A stretch of 64,000 nucleotides of DNA. It comes from Nannocystis sp. RBIL2. Its GTDB lineage: Bacteria; Myxococcota_A; Polyangia; Nannocystales; Nannocystaceae. Shown here piece by piece: positions 1 to 9,311 of this stretch. The stretch's first letter is position 1; each line of letters opens with the position of its first letter. A model generated the notes under the pieces. It was given only the letters and a program-made list of their open reading frames with translations, did not search any database and had not been told where the DNA came from. Location of the stretch: the NCBI RefSeq assembly GCF_026626745.1, contig NZ_JAPNJW010000002.1, forward strand, positions 5,728,151-5,792,150. The letters are read 5' to 3'. The position numbers were made by a program, and so were the translations under genes.

Positions 1-3000
1 CTCGCGCTGCACCTCGGCCAGCGGCGTGCCCGCGGCCATGAGGAAGGTGATCGCGAACCCGCCGCAGTACGCCGCGTAGGGGTCGCCGCACTCGACCGCC
101 TTCTCGCGGGCCCGCTTGATGATCGGGTGGCAGGCCCGCAGGTGGCTGGTCCACGGGATCACGTTGATCGCAAACACCATCAGCACGCGCGCCGCGTAGC
201 GGTCGAGCCCGCGCGTCTCGACCAGGTCGGCGCTCAGCCGGCCGAACCGGTAGCCGTCGCGGTACGCGGCGAAGCGTGGACCTATCACGCTGGGCAGCAG
301 CGAGAAGGCCAGCGCCGAGCCGTCGGTGTTGCCGTACTCGAGGCTGAGCAGGACGATGTGGATGATGAGCAGCGCGTAGAGGTCCTTGTCGACGAAGTAC
401 GCCGGCGTCGCCGACAGCGACAGCACGTCGATCACTGCCCGGCGCTGTGGGTCGGTCATCGGCGGCAGGTCGAGCAACGCCTCGATCGAGCGCTCACCCA
501 TGCGCGCGCGCATGCCCTCGTAGTGCGCGCGCACCTCGTCGTCCGTCAGCGCGGCCGGCAGGACGATGTCGACCCCGCGCAGGTAATCGCGGCAGATCGG
601 CACCACCCGGTCGAACCGATCGGTGGTCGTGTACAGGTGGATCTGCATGCACACGATCGCCGCCAGGTCGATCGGGTCGCTCACGCGCGCCGCCAGCCAC
701 GCCAGCCGCGCCTCGGCCGAATCAGTCGCGCCGCTCAGCCACTCGCACTCCGCGAGCGCCAGCTCGATCGGGAACGCCAGCGCCCGGCACCGCTCCCAGG
801 CCTCGGCCGGCAGCAGCGCGCGGGCCTGCGTCAGGTACTTCAGCGCCTGGGCGTACGCGCTGGCGGCCTTGGCCCGCCTGCCCGCGAGCAGGTCGAGCTC
901 GGCCAAGAGCAGCCGCTCTTCGTCGTCGACCACCAGCGACGCGCCGCCGTTGTACTGGTTGACGATGTCGAACACCGCCTCCTCGCGCCGCTCGCTCGGC
1001 GTGCTGGCCAGCAGCCGCCGCGCGATCCGCCGGTGGGCCACCGCGCGCTCCGCCTCGCCGAGCAGCGCGTAGGAGGCCTCGCGCACGCGGTCGTGGAGGA
1101 ACGTGTAGGCGCCGTCGAGCTGGTACACCAGGCCCGACCGGATCGCCTCCGCCAGCGCCGCGTGGATGTGCTCGCCGTGGACTTCCTCGAGGGTCCGCGC
1201 CGAAGCCGTGCGGCCGAGGCAGGCCAGGTCCTTCAGCGCCTCGCGCGTGGCAGTGGGCAGCCCGCCGAAGCGCGTCAGCATCAGCTCGACGACGTTGTCG
1301 GTGAAGTTCTGGGCCTGGATCCGCGCGACATCCCAGGTCCAGCTGCCGCTCGCCGGGTCGACGCCGATCAGCGCGTCGTCGTAGAGCGCGGTGACGAACT
1401 GGATGGTGAAGAACGGGTTGCCGCTGGTCTTCTCGTAGACGAGCCGCGCCAGCGGGCGCGCGTGCTCGCGGCTGCAGCCCAGCGCCCCGGCGAACATCTT
1501 CTCGACGTCCTGCACCTGCAGCGGCGGCACTGCGATCTCGCACAGCGTCGCGCCGGCGGCGGTGATCCGCTCGAGCGTCCGCGCCAGCGGGTGGTCGGCG
1601 CCGAACTCCTGATCGCGATAAGCGCCGATCACCAGCAGGTGCTTCACTTCATCCTGCCGGACCACGTGCTCGAGCAGGGCCAGGGTCGCCTCGTCGGCCC
1701 ACTGCAGGTCGTCGAGGAACAGCACGAGCGGGTGCTCGGCGGTGGCGAGGACCGCGAGGAAGCGGCGGAACACCGCGTAGAAGCGGTTGTTCGCCTCCTC
1801 CGGGCCCAGCTCGGCGACCGCCGCCTGCTCGCCGACGACGAGCGCCAGCTCGGGCACGAGGTCGACCATCAGCTTGCCGTGCGGCCCCAGAGCGCGCTGC
1901 AGCGACTCGCGCCAGCGCCCGACCTCGCCCTCGCTCTGGGCCAGGATCCCGCGCATCACCGTGCGGAAGCCGTGGGCGAACGGCGCGTACGGGACGGCGC
2001 GGGTCGACTCGTCGGCCTTGCCGCTGGCGAACAGCGCCCGCGCCGGCAGCAGCTCGCGCCGCAGCTCGCCGACCAGCGACGACTTGCCGGCGCCCGGATA
2101 ACCGCTGACGAGCACCAGCTCCTTGGCGCCGCCGGACACGACGCGGGCGAAGCTCGCCAGCAGCGCGTCGGTCTCGCGCTCGCGGCCGTACAGCTTCTCC
2201 GGCACGCGGAGCCGCCGCGACACGTCCAGGGCGCCGAGGCGGAACGGCTCGACGCGGCCGAACGACTCCCACTCCGCGAGGCAGCGCCGCAGGTCGGTGA
2301 GCACCCCGCGCGCTGACTGGTAGCGGTCCTCCGGCGCCTTCGCCAGCAGCTTGGTGACGATCGCCGACACCGGCCGCGGGATGTCCGGCAGCAGCTCGTG
2401 CGGCGGCCTCGGCTCGCGCGCCAGGTGCCCGTGCAGCAGCTCCGCCGGGTCCGTGGCGGAAAACGGCAGCGCCCCGGTGAGCAATTGATAGAGCGTGACC
2501 CCGAACGAGTACAGGTCGCTGCGCGCGTCGATCGACCGGTTCATGCGACCGGTCTGCTCCGGGGCCACGTACGCCAGAGCGCTCGCGGGTCGCGGCCCGC
2601 CCGCGCTCTGCTGCTCGCGCAGCGACAGCGAGGCGATGCCGAAGCCGGTCAGCCACACCGCGCCGGCCCGGGCGTCGACGAGGATGTTGGCCGGCCGCAG
2701 GTCTTTGTGGGTGATGCCGCGCTCGTGCACGCGGTCGAGGGCGATGCCGAGGCCGATCGCCACCCGCAAGAAGGCAGTCATGTCCCACGCGCGGCCGACG
2801 AGGCGCTCCAGCAGCTCGCCGCCCGGGTCGCGCAGGACCAGCGCGAGCCGCCCGCCGTCGCGCGCGAGGCCCAGCGGCTGCGCGCCCCACGACGGCTCGA
2901 TCGCCTGCCGCAGCGCGTGCTCGTGCTCGAGGCGAACGACCGGCCCGAGCGCGACCAGGACGGCCGCTCCGTCGCCGCGGCGGACCCCGCGCGACAGCAC

Positions 3001-3102
3001 GACCTCGCCGTCCTCCCACAGCCGCTGCAGGCGATCCACATCGACGGGCATCGGCTCGCCGCCGGCTCCCCCAGGACTCTCGAGCGTGGTTGCTGCTGCC
3101 AT
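1..3102 (-). CDS. Ser/Thr protein kinase with AAA-type ATPase domain, trifunctional signalling class (C-terminus beyond the window)
   Basis: The open frame runs 1034 codons from the ATG at 3102 to the window edge without a stop, so the 3' part is missing. Residues 1-270 are a protein-kinase-like domain: catalytic loop THKDLRPANIL (131-141) and the segment LTGFGIAS (151-158), where the usual Asp of DFG is Gly. The region then gives APEQTGRMNRS and a subdomain like DLYSFGVTLYQLLTG. A second domain starts near residue 330 with Walker A GYPGAGKSS and, further on, FLDDLQWAD (Walker B type), as in the AAA ATPase part of kinase/ATPase/histidine-kinase proteins common in myxobacteria and cyanobacteria. 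The rest is helical, TPR-like. Family members usually continue into GAF and histidine kinase domains; that part cannot be seen. LTGFG recurs in this family as I remember it, so loss of kinase activity should not be assumed. Confidence 0.88.
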   Translation of the reverse strand, partial: MAAATTLESPGGAGGEPMPVDVDRLQRLWEDGEVVLSRGVRRGDGAAVLVALGPVVRLEHEHALRQAIEPSWGAQPLGLARDGGRLALVLRDPGGELLERLVGRAWDMTAFLRVAIGLGIALDRVHERGITHKDLRPANILVDARAGAVWLTGFGIASLSLREQQSAGGPRPASALAYVAPEQTGRMNRSIDARSDLYSFGVTLYQLLTGALPFSATDPAELLHGHLAREPRPPHELLPDIPRPVSAIVTKLLAKAPEDRYQSARGVLTDLRRCLAEWESFGRVEPFRLGALDVSRRLRVPEKLYGRERETDALLASFARVVSGGAKELVLVSGYPGAGKSSLVGELRRELLPARALFASGKADESTRAVPYAPFAHGFRTVMRGILAQSEGEVGRWRESLQRALGPHGKLMVDLVPELALVVGEQAAVAELGPEEANNRFYAVFRRFLAVLATAEHPLVLFLDDLQWADEATLALLEHVVRQDEVKHLLVIGAYRDQEFGADHPLARTLERITAAGATLCEIAVPPLQVQDVEKMFAGALGCSREHARPLARLVYEKTSGNPFFTIQFVTALYDDALIGVDPASGSWTWDVARIQAQNFTDNVVELMLTRFGGLPTATREALKDLACLGRTASARTLEEVHGEHIHAALAEAIRSGLVYQLDGAYTFLHDRVREASYALLGEAERAVAHRRIARRLLASTPSERREEAVFDIVNQYNGGASLVVDDEERLLLAELDLLAGRRAKAASAYAQALKYLTQARALLPAEAWERCRALAFPIELALAECEWLSGATDSAEARLAWLAARVSDPIDLAAIVCMQIHLYTTTDRFDRVVPICRDYLRGVDIVLPAALTDDEVRAHYEGMRARMGERSIEALLDLPPMTDPQRRAVIDVLSLSATPAYFVDKDLYALLIIHIVLLSLEYGNTDGSALAFSLLPSVIGPRFAAYRDGYRFGRLSADLVETRGLDRYAARVLMVFAINVIPWTSHLRACHPIIKRAREKAVECGDPYAAYCGGFAITFLMAAGTPLAEVQRE

Positions 3103-3269
3103 GTTGGTGGCCCGCGAGAGCGCGATCTCCGGGCGACCCGGAGTCTAACCCGAGGGCGACGGACCCCGACTCCTTCATGAAACCCGACCTTGGTCGGGTA
3201 GCCGTCCGCCGATGCGTGATTCGGGCTCCGGTCGCGCAGGTGGCCCGCCCGGCGGTATCGTCGATCGGC

Positions 3270-4100
3270 ATGGCTCGTGGCGTCGGCGAGATCACCGGAG
3301 CGGCGGCGATCGGCAGCGTCGGCGGCACCGCGCTCGCCCTGCTGATCCCCGCGCTCGTGTTCTGGGCCCTGTCGCGGCGGCTGCGGCGCCAGGCGGCGCT
3401 CGAGAAGGCATCGCTGAATCCGGCGATGGCGCCGCTGGCGAGCGGACCGGCCGCGCTCGCCGGCACTGTCGAGGTCTCCGACGGCGGCGCCGCGCCGGTC
3501 GAGGTCGTCATCGAGGAGCAGCGCGACGGCACCGACTGGCGCGAGGTCAGCCGGACGATCACCGCGCGCCCGTTCGTCCTGCGCCTCGCCAGCGGCATCG
3601 CAGTGCACGTCGAGCCCGGCGCGGCCCCGCTGCTTCTCGACGCCCTCGACCCCGTCGAGTGGTCCCGCGAGGCGCGCAGACAGCGGGTCGCGCAGCTGTC
3701 CGTGAACGAGCCCGTGTTCGTCCGCGGAGTTCTGCGCGTCAGCGGCGATCCGCGAGGCGGCGACCCGTATCGCGGCGCCGAGGCTTTCGTGCTCTCTGCG
3801 CCGCCGCACCGTCGACTCGTGCTCTCGACCGAGGCGTTGAGCGGCGCCCTCGAGCGGCGGGCCGACGAACACTTCGGCCGCTGCGCGATCCTCCTGGTCC
3901 TCCTCGCGCTCGGCCTCGTGCTCTACCTCGACGTCTGCTACGCCGCAGTGGCCTGGCTCGTGGCCGCCGCGCCGCCGCCTTCGCTGCAATTCGACGTCTA
4001 CTTCTGGGTCATGCTCGTCTCGGGCTTGGCGATCGTCGGCGCGGTCGCCTCGTCGTGGAGCGAGCGGCCCTGGTACGTCCGCCGCGCGCCGCGATCATGA
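3270..4100 (+). CDS. Membrane protein with GIDE-like domain
   Basis: 276 residues. A hydrophobic segment lies at about residues 10-30 (ALALLIPALVFWALSRRL) and two more near the C-terminus (about 205-230 and 240-260). The soluble part between them has the order seen in GIDE/MULAN-type domains of bacterial membrane proteins: a GTVEV strand, then REVSRTITARPFVLRLASG and VHVEPGAAPLLL. No RING finger is present, as expected for bacterial members. The start at 3270 places the first membrane segment near the N-terminus; the frame stays open upstream to 3090 but that stretch has no protein-like character. It is divergent from the kinase at 3102. The function of bacterial GIDE proteins is not established. 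Confidence 0.7.
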   Translation: MARGVGEITGAAAIGSVGGTALALLIPALVFWALSRRLRRQAALEKASLNPAMAPLASGPAALAGTVEVSDGGAAPVEVVIEEQRDGTDWREVSRTITARPFVLRLASGIAVHVEPGAAPLLLDALDPVEWSREARRQRVAQLSVNEPVFVRGVLRVSGDPRGGDPYRGAEAFVLSAPPHRRLVLSTEALSGALERRADEHFGRCAILLVLLALGLVLYLDVCYAAVAWLVAAAPPPSLQFDVYFWVMLVSGLAIVGAVASSWSERPWYVRRAPRS

Positions 4101-4112
4101 TGTCCCTTCAAG

Positions 4113-4130
4113 CATGTCCACAAGGACATG
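4113..4130. terminator. ACATGTCC-type hairpin between convergent genes
   Basis: CATGTCC (4113-4119), loop ACAA, GGACATG (4124-4130). It lies 13 bases after the stop of the GIDE-like gene and 10 bases before the stop of the convergent TetR gene, where a bidirectional terminator is expected. The same 18 bases recur exactly at 39544-39561. There is no long T tract. Confidence 0.6.
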
Positions 4131-4139
4131 TCCGTAGAT

Positions 4140-4730
4140 TCAGACCGCGCGCGGCTCGATGCCGCGCCAGAACACTTCGACCACGCGATCGCGATAATCA
4201 TCGCCGAGCTCGGGAGCGGCCGAGCCGAGGGCGTGCTTCATGAAGTGAGGCACCTGCAGGCTCGAGCTGAACGCGGTGGCGAGCGCGGCCGGCGAGGGCG
4301 CGACGATCCGGCCCTGCTCCGCCAGTCGGGCGAACCACCCGACCATCGCGCGATGGGCCGGCATCCCGGGCCAGCCTTCCTTCTCCCAGTTGAGCACCTT
4401 CGCCGGGTGGGTCTTGGCCGCCGACAGCACCGAGATGCACGGGAGTTGCTGGACCAGGAACGCGTCGATCTTGGCCGCCAGCTCGCGCATCTGCTCGAGC
4501 ACCGGCCGCGCGTCGGGGCCTTGCTCGATCTCCGCGACCCATGGCGGCGTGCGGGGGATCAGCGCCCGCACCATCAGCTCTTGCTTGGTCCGGAAGCGCT
4601 TGAACAGGGCCGCCTGCGACACGCCGAGCTCCTGGGCGATCACGTCCGTCGACACGCTCGGGCCGTGCTCGAGGAAGCACCGGCGCGCGGTGTCGAGGAG
4701 CTCCTCGTCGCTGAAGGAACGCGGTCGCAT
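4140..4730 (-). CDS. TetR/AcrR-family transcriptional regulator
   Basis: An N-terminal helix-turn-helix of the TetR type is clear: FSDEELLDTARRCFLEHG, then TDVIAQELGVSQAALFKRF and the linker RTKQELMVRAL. The remaining 140 residues form the variable ligand-binding domain. I chose ATG 4730 (196 residues); an in-frame GTG at 4751 with AGAAGG just before it would add seven residues. The gene is divergent from the RND efflux operon starting at 5152, the usual arrangement for a local repressor of a multidrug pump, and the intergenic region holds several dyads that could be its operators. The ligand cannot be told from sequence. Confidence 0.88.
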   Translation of the reverse strand: MRPRSFSDEELLDTARRCFLEHGPSVSTDVIAQELGVSQAALFKRFRTKQELMVRALIPRTPPWVAEIEQGPDARPVLEQMRELAAKIDAFLVQQLPCISVLSAAKTHPAKVLNWEKEGWPGMPAHRAMVGWFARLAEQGRIVAPSPAALATAFSSSLQVPHFMKHALGSAAPELGDDYRDRVVEVFWRGIEPRAV

Positions 4731-4740
4731 TGGCCGATTG

Positions 4741-4774
4741 GAGGGTGCCACCTTCTGAATAACACGCCACCCTC
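4741..4774. promoter_or_regulatory. Possible autoregulatory dyad at the TetR gene start
   Basis: GAGGGTG (4741-4747) faces CCACCCTC (4767-4774) across an AT-richer centre that includes the possible GTG start of the TetR gene. TetR proteins often bind over their own start region. This is only a dyad; no known consensus matches. Confidence 0.3.
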
Positions 4775-4929
4775 GTCAATCATCGGTCGCTCACGCCCGC
4801 GCGCCTGCCGCCGTGCGTGTGGACGCGCTCGCCCTGCCTGGGTCGGCCCGGGCGCCGCGGAGTCTGGCGCGCTTTCGCACATGCAGCGAACGGCCTCCCA
4901 GGCCCGCCTGGGCCGCAGAATTCAAAGTA

Positions 4930-4993
4930 AGTGATTGCTCATTTATTTTTCTTGCACCCGCCCCGGGCCCGAGTTAGAACGTGGGCAATCACT
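4930..4993. promoter_or_regulatory. Inverted pair of AGTGATTGC boxes in the tetR-RND divergent region
   Basis: AGTGATTGCTC at 4930-4940 is repeated in opposite orientation as GGGCAATCACT at 4983-4993 (10 of 11 positions). The first box runs into the AT-rich stretch ATTTATTTTT, unusual for this GC-rich window and a likely promoter region. Between them lies CCCGGGCCCG. The 400-base gap 4752-5151 holds this pair and the palindrome at 5049-5064 and no gene that I can see. Control by the adjacent TetR protein is inferred from position. Confidence 0.4.
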
Positions 4994-5048
4994 AACTAAG
5001 TCCCTCCAAAGGCGCGGATTCGCGCCTGCCCGAAATCGCCGGACATTG

Positions 5049-5064
5049 TCATCACCTGTGATGA
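5049..5064. promoter_or_regulatory. 16-base palindrome upstream of the RND operon
   Basis: TCATCAC-CT-GTGATGA has perfect 7-base arms with a 2-base centre, about 88 bases before the adaptor start. Size and symmetry fit a TetR-family operator. A GC-only dyad (GCGCGCG/CGCGCGC, 5091-5111) follows it. Confidence 0.4.
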
Positions 5065-5151
5065 TAAGGCCCTGGTCGATGCAATCGTGGGCGCGCGAAT
5101 GATACGCGCGCGGACAATCGTAGCGATTCACCAATTGAGGCGGCCAGCACC

Positions 5152-6168
5152 ATGACATCCGTGCATCTCTCGCGCCTGCTGCTCGGGGCGGCGCTGTTCC
5201 TTCCATTCGCGTGTGACAGCGGCGACCAGCCGAAGATCGGGCTGCCGCCCGCGCGGGCGGCCGACGGGGCTGACGCGCCCAAGGTCCCGGGTCCGCCGCC
5301 GCGGCCCGAGCAGGGCGTCGCCGCCGGTCCGGCCGTCGCCAGCGCCGCCGGCCGCTACGTCTCCACCGCCCTGCCGAAGCACAGCGCCGACCTCAGCCCG
5401 CGCATGAGCGGCACCCTCGTCGACGTGATGGTGGAGGAGGGCGAGCGGGTCAAGAAGGGCCAATTGCTGTTCCGCCTCGACGCCCGCGCCAGCCGCCTTG
5501 GCATCGCCCAGGCCGAGACCTCCCTGCAGGCCGCCTCGATCAGCCGCGACAACGCCGAGCGCGAGCTCGAGCGCCAGCGCAAACTGGCCCAGAGCGGCAG
5601 CATCTCGCCCGCGGTGCTCGAGCGGGCCGAGCACGCCTTCACGGCCGCCAGCAACGGCATCACCCAGGCCGAGGTCGCCCTGTCGATGGCCAAGCGCAAC
5701 AGCGGCGACTCGACCGTCTCCTCGCCGATCGACGGCGTCGTCACCAAGAAGCTCAAGAACGTCGGCGAGTCGGTGACGATGATGCCGCCGACCGTCGTGA
5801 TGGTCGTGCAGGACCAGTCGGTCATCGAGCTGCGCGCGCGCATCCCCGAGACCGCGCTCAAGACCATCCGCGAGGGTCAGACGATCACCGCCCACTTCAG
5901 CGCGCTCGAGCTGGCCCGCAGCGCCACCGTCGTGCGCATCCAGCCGACCGTCGACGCGCAGACGCGCACGATCGAGATCGTCGCCGACGTCGACAACGCC
6001 GACAACCTGCTGCGCCCCGGCATGTACGTCGAGGTCGAGCTGGCCGCGCCCGAGGCCGCCGCCGTCCCCGTCGCGGTCGCCCCGGCCGCGGCCGACAAGG
6101 CTCCCAAGGGTGGGCCAGTGGCCAGCGCCAAGCGCAAGCGGTCGTCCGCCGCGGGGGGCCCGCTGTGA
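5152..6168 (+). CDS. RND efflux periplasmic adaptor (membrane fusion lipoprotein)
   Basis: 338 residues. The N-terminus is a lipoprotein signal (LLLGAALFLPFAC, lipid Cys about residue 21) followed by a Pro/Ala linker. The order is that of HlyD/AcrA adaptors: a first lipoyl half (LSPRMSGTLVDVMVEEGERVKKGQLLFRLD), a coiled-coil hairpin with AQAETSLQAAS and ERELERQRKLAQSGSIS, the second lipoyl half (SSPIDGVVTKKLKNVGESV) and a beta-barrel domain (IPETALKTIREGQTI). It would bridge the inner-membrane pump and the TolC-like channel. It is the first gene of the pump operon; its stop overlaps the pump start by four bases (GTGA), so the two are probably translationally coupled. Confidence 0.93.
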   Translation: MTSVHLSRLLLGAALFLPFACDSGDQPKIGLPPARAADGADAPKVPGPPPRPEQGVAAGPAVASAAGRYVSTALPKHSADLSPRMSGTLVDVMVEEGERVKKGQLLFRLDARASRLGIAQAETSLQAASISRDNAERELERQRKLAQSGSISPAVLERAEHAFTAASNGITQAEVALSMAKRNSGDSTVSSPIDGVVTKKLKNVGESVTMMPPTVVMVVQDQSVIELRARIPETALKTIREGQTITAHFSALELARSATVVRIQPTVDAQTRTIEIVADVDNADNLLRPGMYVEVELAAPEAAAVPVAVAPAAADKAPKGGPVASAKRKRSSAAGGPL

Positions 6169-9100
6169 AGCTCGCCGAAGTATCGATCAAACAGCCCGTG
6201 TTCGCGGCGATGCTGATCGCCGCGCTCATGGTGTTCGGCCTCTACGCGCTGCCGCGCATCGGGGTCGAGATGTTCCCCAGCGTCGAGTTCCCGGTCGTGA
6301 CGACCACCGTCGTCTATCCCGGCGCCGACCCTGCGACCATGGAGTCCAAGGTCGCCGACCCGATCGAGGAGGCGCTGCAGTCGCTGAGCGGCGTCAAGCG
6401 CATGACCTCGCGCAACTACGAGGGCGTCACCGCCGTGATCCTCGAGTTCGAGCTCGAGGTCAACGGCGACCAGGCCGTGCAGGACGTCCGCGACAAGGTC
6501 GCCGCGATCGAGCGCGAGCTGCCGACCGGCATCGACCCGCCGACGGTGCAGAAGCTCGACGTCGGCGCCACCCCCGTGCTCTCGGTCGCCCTCGCCGGCG
6601 ACCTGGCGATCGGCGAGCTGACGCGGATCGCCAAGGACGAGGTCAAGCAGCGCATCCAGCAGATCCCCGGCGTCGGCATCGTCGACGTCATCGGCGGCCG
6701 CGAGCGCGAGATCAAGGTCCTCGTCAACCCCGCGCGCATGACCGGCTTCGGCCTCACCGTCGACGACGTCATCAACGCGATCAAGGCCGGCAACCTCGAG
6801 CTGCCGGCCGGCTACATCAAGAGCGGCGGCAACGAGCTCACGATCAAGACGAAGGGCGAGATCAAGAGCGCCGCGGAGATCGGCGACATCGTCATCGTCG
6901 GGGTCGGCGGCGCCGCGATCCGCGTCAAGGACTGCGCCGAGGTCCTCGACGACGTCGAGGACGCCCGCTCCGCCTCCTACCTCGACGGCAACGCCGCCAT
7001 CGGCCTGATCGTCCGCAAGCAGAGCGGCGCCAACGTCGTCGCCCTGGCCGACCGCATCCGCGAGGAGCTGGTCGAGATGGAGCCGCTGCTGACCAAGCAC
7101 GGCATCACCGCGGCGATCCCGACCGACAACTCGGTGTTCACCGAGCACGCGATCCACGACGTGCAGTTCGACCTCGCTCTCGGCGCGGCGCTGACCGTCC
7201 TCCTGATCCTCATCTTCCTCCACGACTTCCGCGCGACCTTCATCGCCGCGGTGGCGATCCCCACCAGCATCGTCGCGACCTTCGCGTTCATGAGCTACCT
7301 GGGGTTCACCTTCAACAACATCTCGATGCTGGCGCTGTCGCTGTCGATCGGCATCCTGGTCGACGACGCGATCGTCGTCATCGAGAACATCTACCGCCAC
7401 CTCGAGATGGGCAAGGGCCGCATGCGCGCCGCCCTCGACGCGACGTCGGAGATCGGCCTCGCGGTCATCGCCACCACCCTCTCGCTGGTCGCGGTGTTCG
7501 TGCCCGTCGCCTTCATGAAGGGCATCATCGGCCGCTTCTTCTTCCAGTTCGGCATCACCGTCTCGGTCGCCGTCCTGCTGTCGATGCTGGTCTCCTTCAC
7601 CCTGACGCCGATGCTGTCGTCGGTGCTGATGCGCCACGGCCACGAGCACCAGCCCGGGTGGTTCGCCCGCGCCTTCAACGCCGCCTTCGGCGTGTTCGAG
7701 CGCTTCTACACCGCCGTGCTCGGCTGGGCCCTGCGCTGGCCGTGGACCACCGTGCTGCTGGCGATCCTCTCGCTGGTCGGCTCGGTCGCCCTCGTCACCC
7801 GCGTGCCCGGCGAGTTCATGCCGAGCCAGGACCGCTCGCAGTTCGCGGTCCAGGTCGAGCTGCCGACCGGCACCGGCCTCGAGGCGACCATCAACACCGC
7901 CGAGGCCGTCGCCGCCGACCTGCGCGAGCACCTGCCCGGCGTCAAGACCACCTTCACCACCATCGGCGGCGGCCAGCAGGCCCAGGTCAACAAGGCGGAG
8001 ATCCAGGTCATCCTCATCGGCCGCCACGACCGCGGCTTCGGCCAGCGCGACGCCATGCAATGGGTCCGCGACCGCATGCTCGGCATCGAGGGCGTCCAGG
8101 TCACCGTCGCCGAGATCAGCCCGCTGGGCGGCGAGGGCGGCCGCAGCCAGCCGATCCAGTTCTCGATCCGCGGCAACGACCTCGCCGAGATCACCGCCGC
8201 CGCCACCGCCCTGCGCGACGAGCTGGCCCAGACCGGCAAGTTCGTCGACCTCGACATCACCTTCCGCGGCGGCAAGCCCGAGCTCGCCGTCCACGTCGAC
8301 CGCAACAAGGCCGCCGACCTCGGCGTCCCGATCGCTTCGGTCGCTCGCACCATCCGCTCGCTGATGGCCGGCGACACCATCTCCGACCTCAAGGACGGCG
8401 CCGACATCTACGACGTGATCGTGCAGATGCCGGAGGCCCAGCGGACCCAGATCGAGGCGCTCAGCAACCTCAAGGTGCGCGCCACCACCGGGCAGATGAT
8501 CGACCTCGCCAGCCTGGTCCGCATCGAGCGCGAGTCGGGCCCCAGCGAGATCGAGCGGCAGAACCGCCAGCGCCAGGTGCTGCTGCTGGCCAACCTGCGC
8601 GGCGCCACCCTCGGCGAGGCGCAGCAGCTGCTCGACGAGGCGGCCGCCCGCGTCATCCCCGGCCACCTCAACACCGGCTACATCGGCAACGCCGAGATGA
8701 TGAAGGAGTCGTTCGAGGCGATGATCCTCGCGCTCGGCCTGGCGATCGTGCTCGTCTACATGATCCTCGCCGCCCAGTTCAACAGCTTCGTCCAGCCGGT
8801 CGTCATCATGATCTCGCTGCCGCTGTCGGTCATCGGCGCCTTCGGCGGGATCTACCTCGCCGGCATGACCCTCAACGTGTTCTCGTTCATCGGTCTCATC
8901 ATGCTGATGGGCCTCGTCACCAAGACCGCGATCCTCCTGGTCGACTTCACCAACGACGAGCGCAAGCGCGGCCAGGAGATCGTCCCCGCCCTCGTCAGCG
9001 CCGGCCGCGTCCGCCTGCGCCCGATCGTCATGACCGCCGCCGCCACCATCTTCGGCATGGTCCCCGTCGCCCTCGCCCTCGGCGAAGGCGGTGAGGCCCG

Positions 9101-9269
9101 CGCGCCGATGGCAGTCATCGTCATCGGCGGCATGATCACCTCGACCGTGCTCACCCTCGTCGTCGTCCCGGTCTCGTACCTCCTGTTCGACCGCATGGTG
9201 ACCGCCCGCTCGACCCGCTGGATCGCCCGCAAGCTGTTCGGCGACGCCCCCGCCGAGAAGCTCGACTAG
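6165..9269 (+). CDS. RND-family multidrug efflux pump, HAE-1 type
   Basis: 1034 residues, the usual length of AcrB/MexB-like pumps. It opens KQPVFAAMLIAALMVFGLYALPRIGVEMFPSVEFP and has two repeats, each with one membrane helix, a large periplasmic loop and five more helices. Helix 4 carries SIGILVDDAIVVIENIYRH, with the Asp-Asp pair needed for proton transport. PVAFMKGIIGRFF and the second-half helix LNVFSFIGLIMLMGLVTKTAILLVDF are also typical. GTG start, overlapping the adaptor stop. Substrates are likely hydrophobic toxic compounds but cannot be told from sequence. A perfect 15-base-arm hairpin follows the stop. Confidence 0.95.
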   Translation: MKLAEVSIKQPVFAAMLIAALMVFGLYALPRIGVEMFPSVEFPVVTTTVVYPGADPATMESKVADPIEEALQSLSGVKRMTSRNYEGVTAVILEFELEVNGDQAVQDVRDKVAAIERELPTGIDPPTVQKLDVGATPVLSVALAGDLAIGELTRIAKDEVKQRIQQIPGVGIVDVIGGREREIKVLVNPARMTGFGLTVDDVINAIKAGNLELPAGYIKSGGNELTIKTKGEIKSAAEIGDIVIVGVGGAAIRVKDCAEVLDDVEDARSASYLDGNAAIGLIVRKQSGANVVALADRIREELVEMEPLLTKHGITAAIPTDNSVFTEHAIHDVQFDLALGAALTVLLILIFLHDFRATFIAAVAIPTSIVATFAFMSYLGFTFNNISMLALSLSIGILVDDAIVVIENIYRHLEMGKGRMRAALDATSEIGLAVIATTLSLVAVFVPVAFMKGIIGRFFFQFGITVSVAVLLSMLVSFTLTPMLSSVLMRHGHEHQPGWFARAFNAAFGVFERFYTAVLGWALRWPWTTVLLAILSLVGSVALVTRVPGEFMPSQDRSQFAVQVELPTGTGLEATINTAEAVAADLREHLPGVKTTFTTIGGGQQAQVNKAEIQVILIGRHDRGFGQRDAMQWVRDRMLGIEGVQVTVAEISPLGGEGGRSQPIQFSIRGNDLAEITAAATALRDELAQTGKFVDLDITFRGGKPELAVHVDRNKAADLGVPIASVARTIRSLMAGDTISDLKDGADIYDVIVQMPEAQRTQIEALSNLKVRATTGQMIDLASLVRIERESGPSEIERQNRQRQVLLLANLRGATLGEAQQLLDEAAARVIPGHLNTGYIGNAEMMKESFEAMILALGLAIVLVYMILAAQFNSFVQPVVIMISLPLSVIGAFGGIYLAGMTLNVFSFIGLIMLMGLVTKTAILLVDFTNDERKRGQEIVPALVSAGRVRLRPIVMTAAATIFGMVPVALALGEGGEARAPMAVIVIGGMITSTVLTLVVVPVSYLLFDRMVTARSTRWIARKLFGDAPAEKLD

Positions 9270-9278
9270 CGCCATGAC

Positions 9279-9311
9279 ATGGCCCTCGGGACAGCTTGTC
9301 CCGAGGGCCAT
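9279..9311. terminator. Perfect 15-base-arm hairpin after the RND pump gene
   Basis: Left arm 9279-9293, loop GCT, right arm 9297-9311, with fully complementary arms around GGCCCTCGGGACA. It sits 10 bases after the pump stop and 109 bases before the TolC-like gene and has no T tract. It may end or reduce transcription between pump and channel, or protect the upstream mRNA. CCTTTTAAAAAC, an unusual AT run for this window, follows at about 9336. Confidence 0.6.

Noticed and set aside
127..2316. A 729-codon plus-strand frame opposite the kinase gene
   Set aside because: Low-complexity mirror product; the minus strand gives a complete kinase and ATPase.
5877..9311. An 1144-codon open frame antisense to the RND pump
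   Set aside because: Its product is low-complexity (Asp/Gly/Val/Arg/His-rich) as expected for the mirror of a high-GC gene; the plus strand encodes an unmistakable RND pump.
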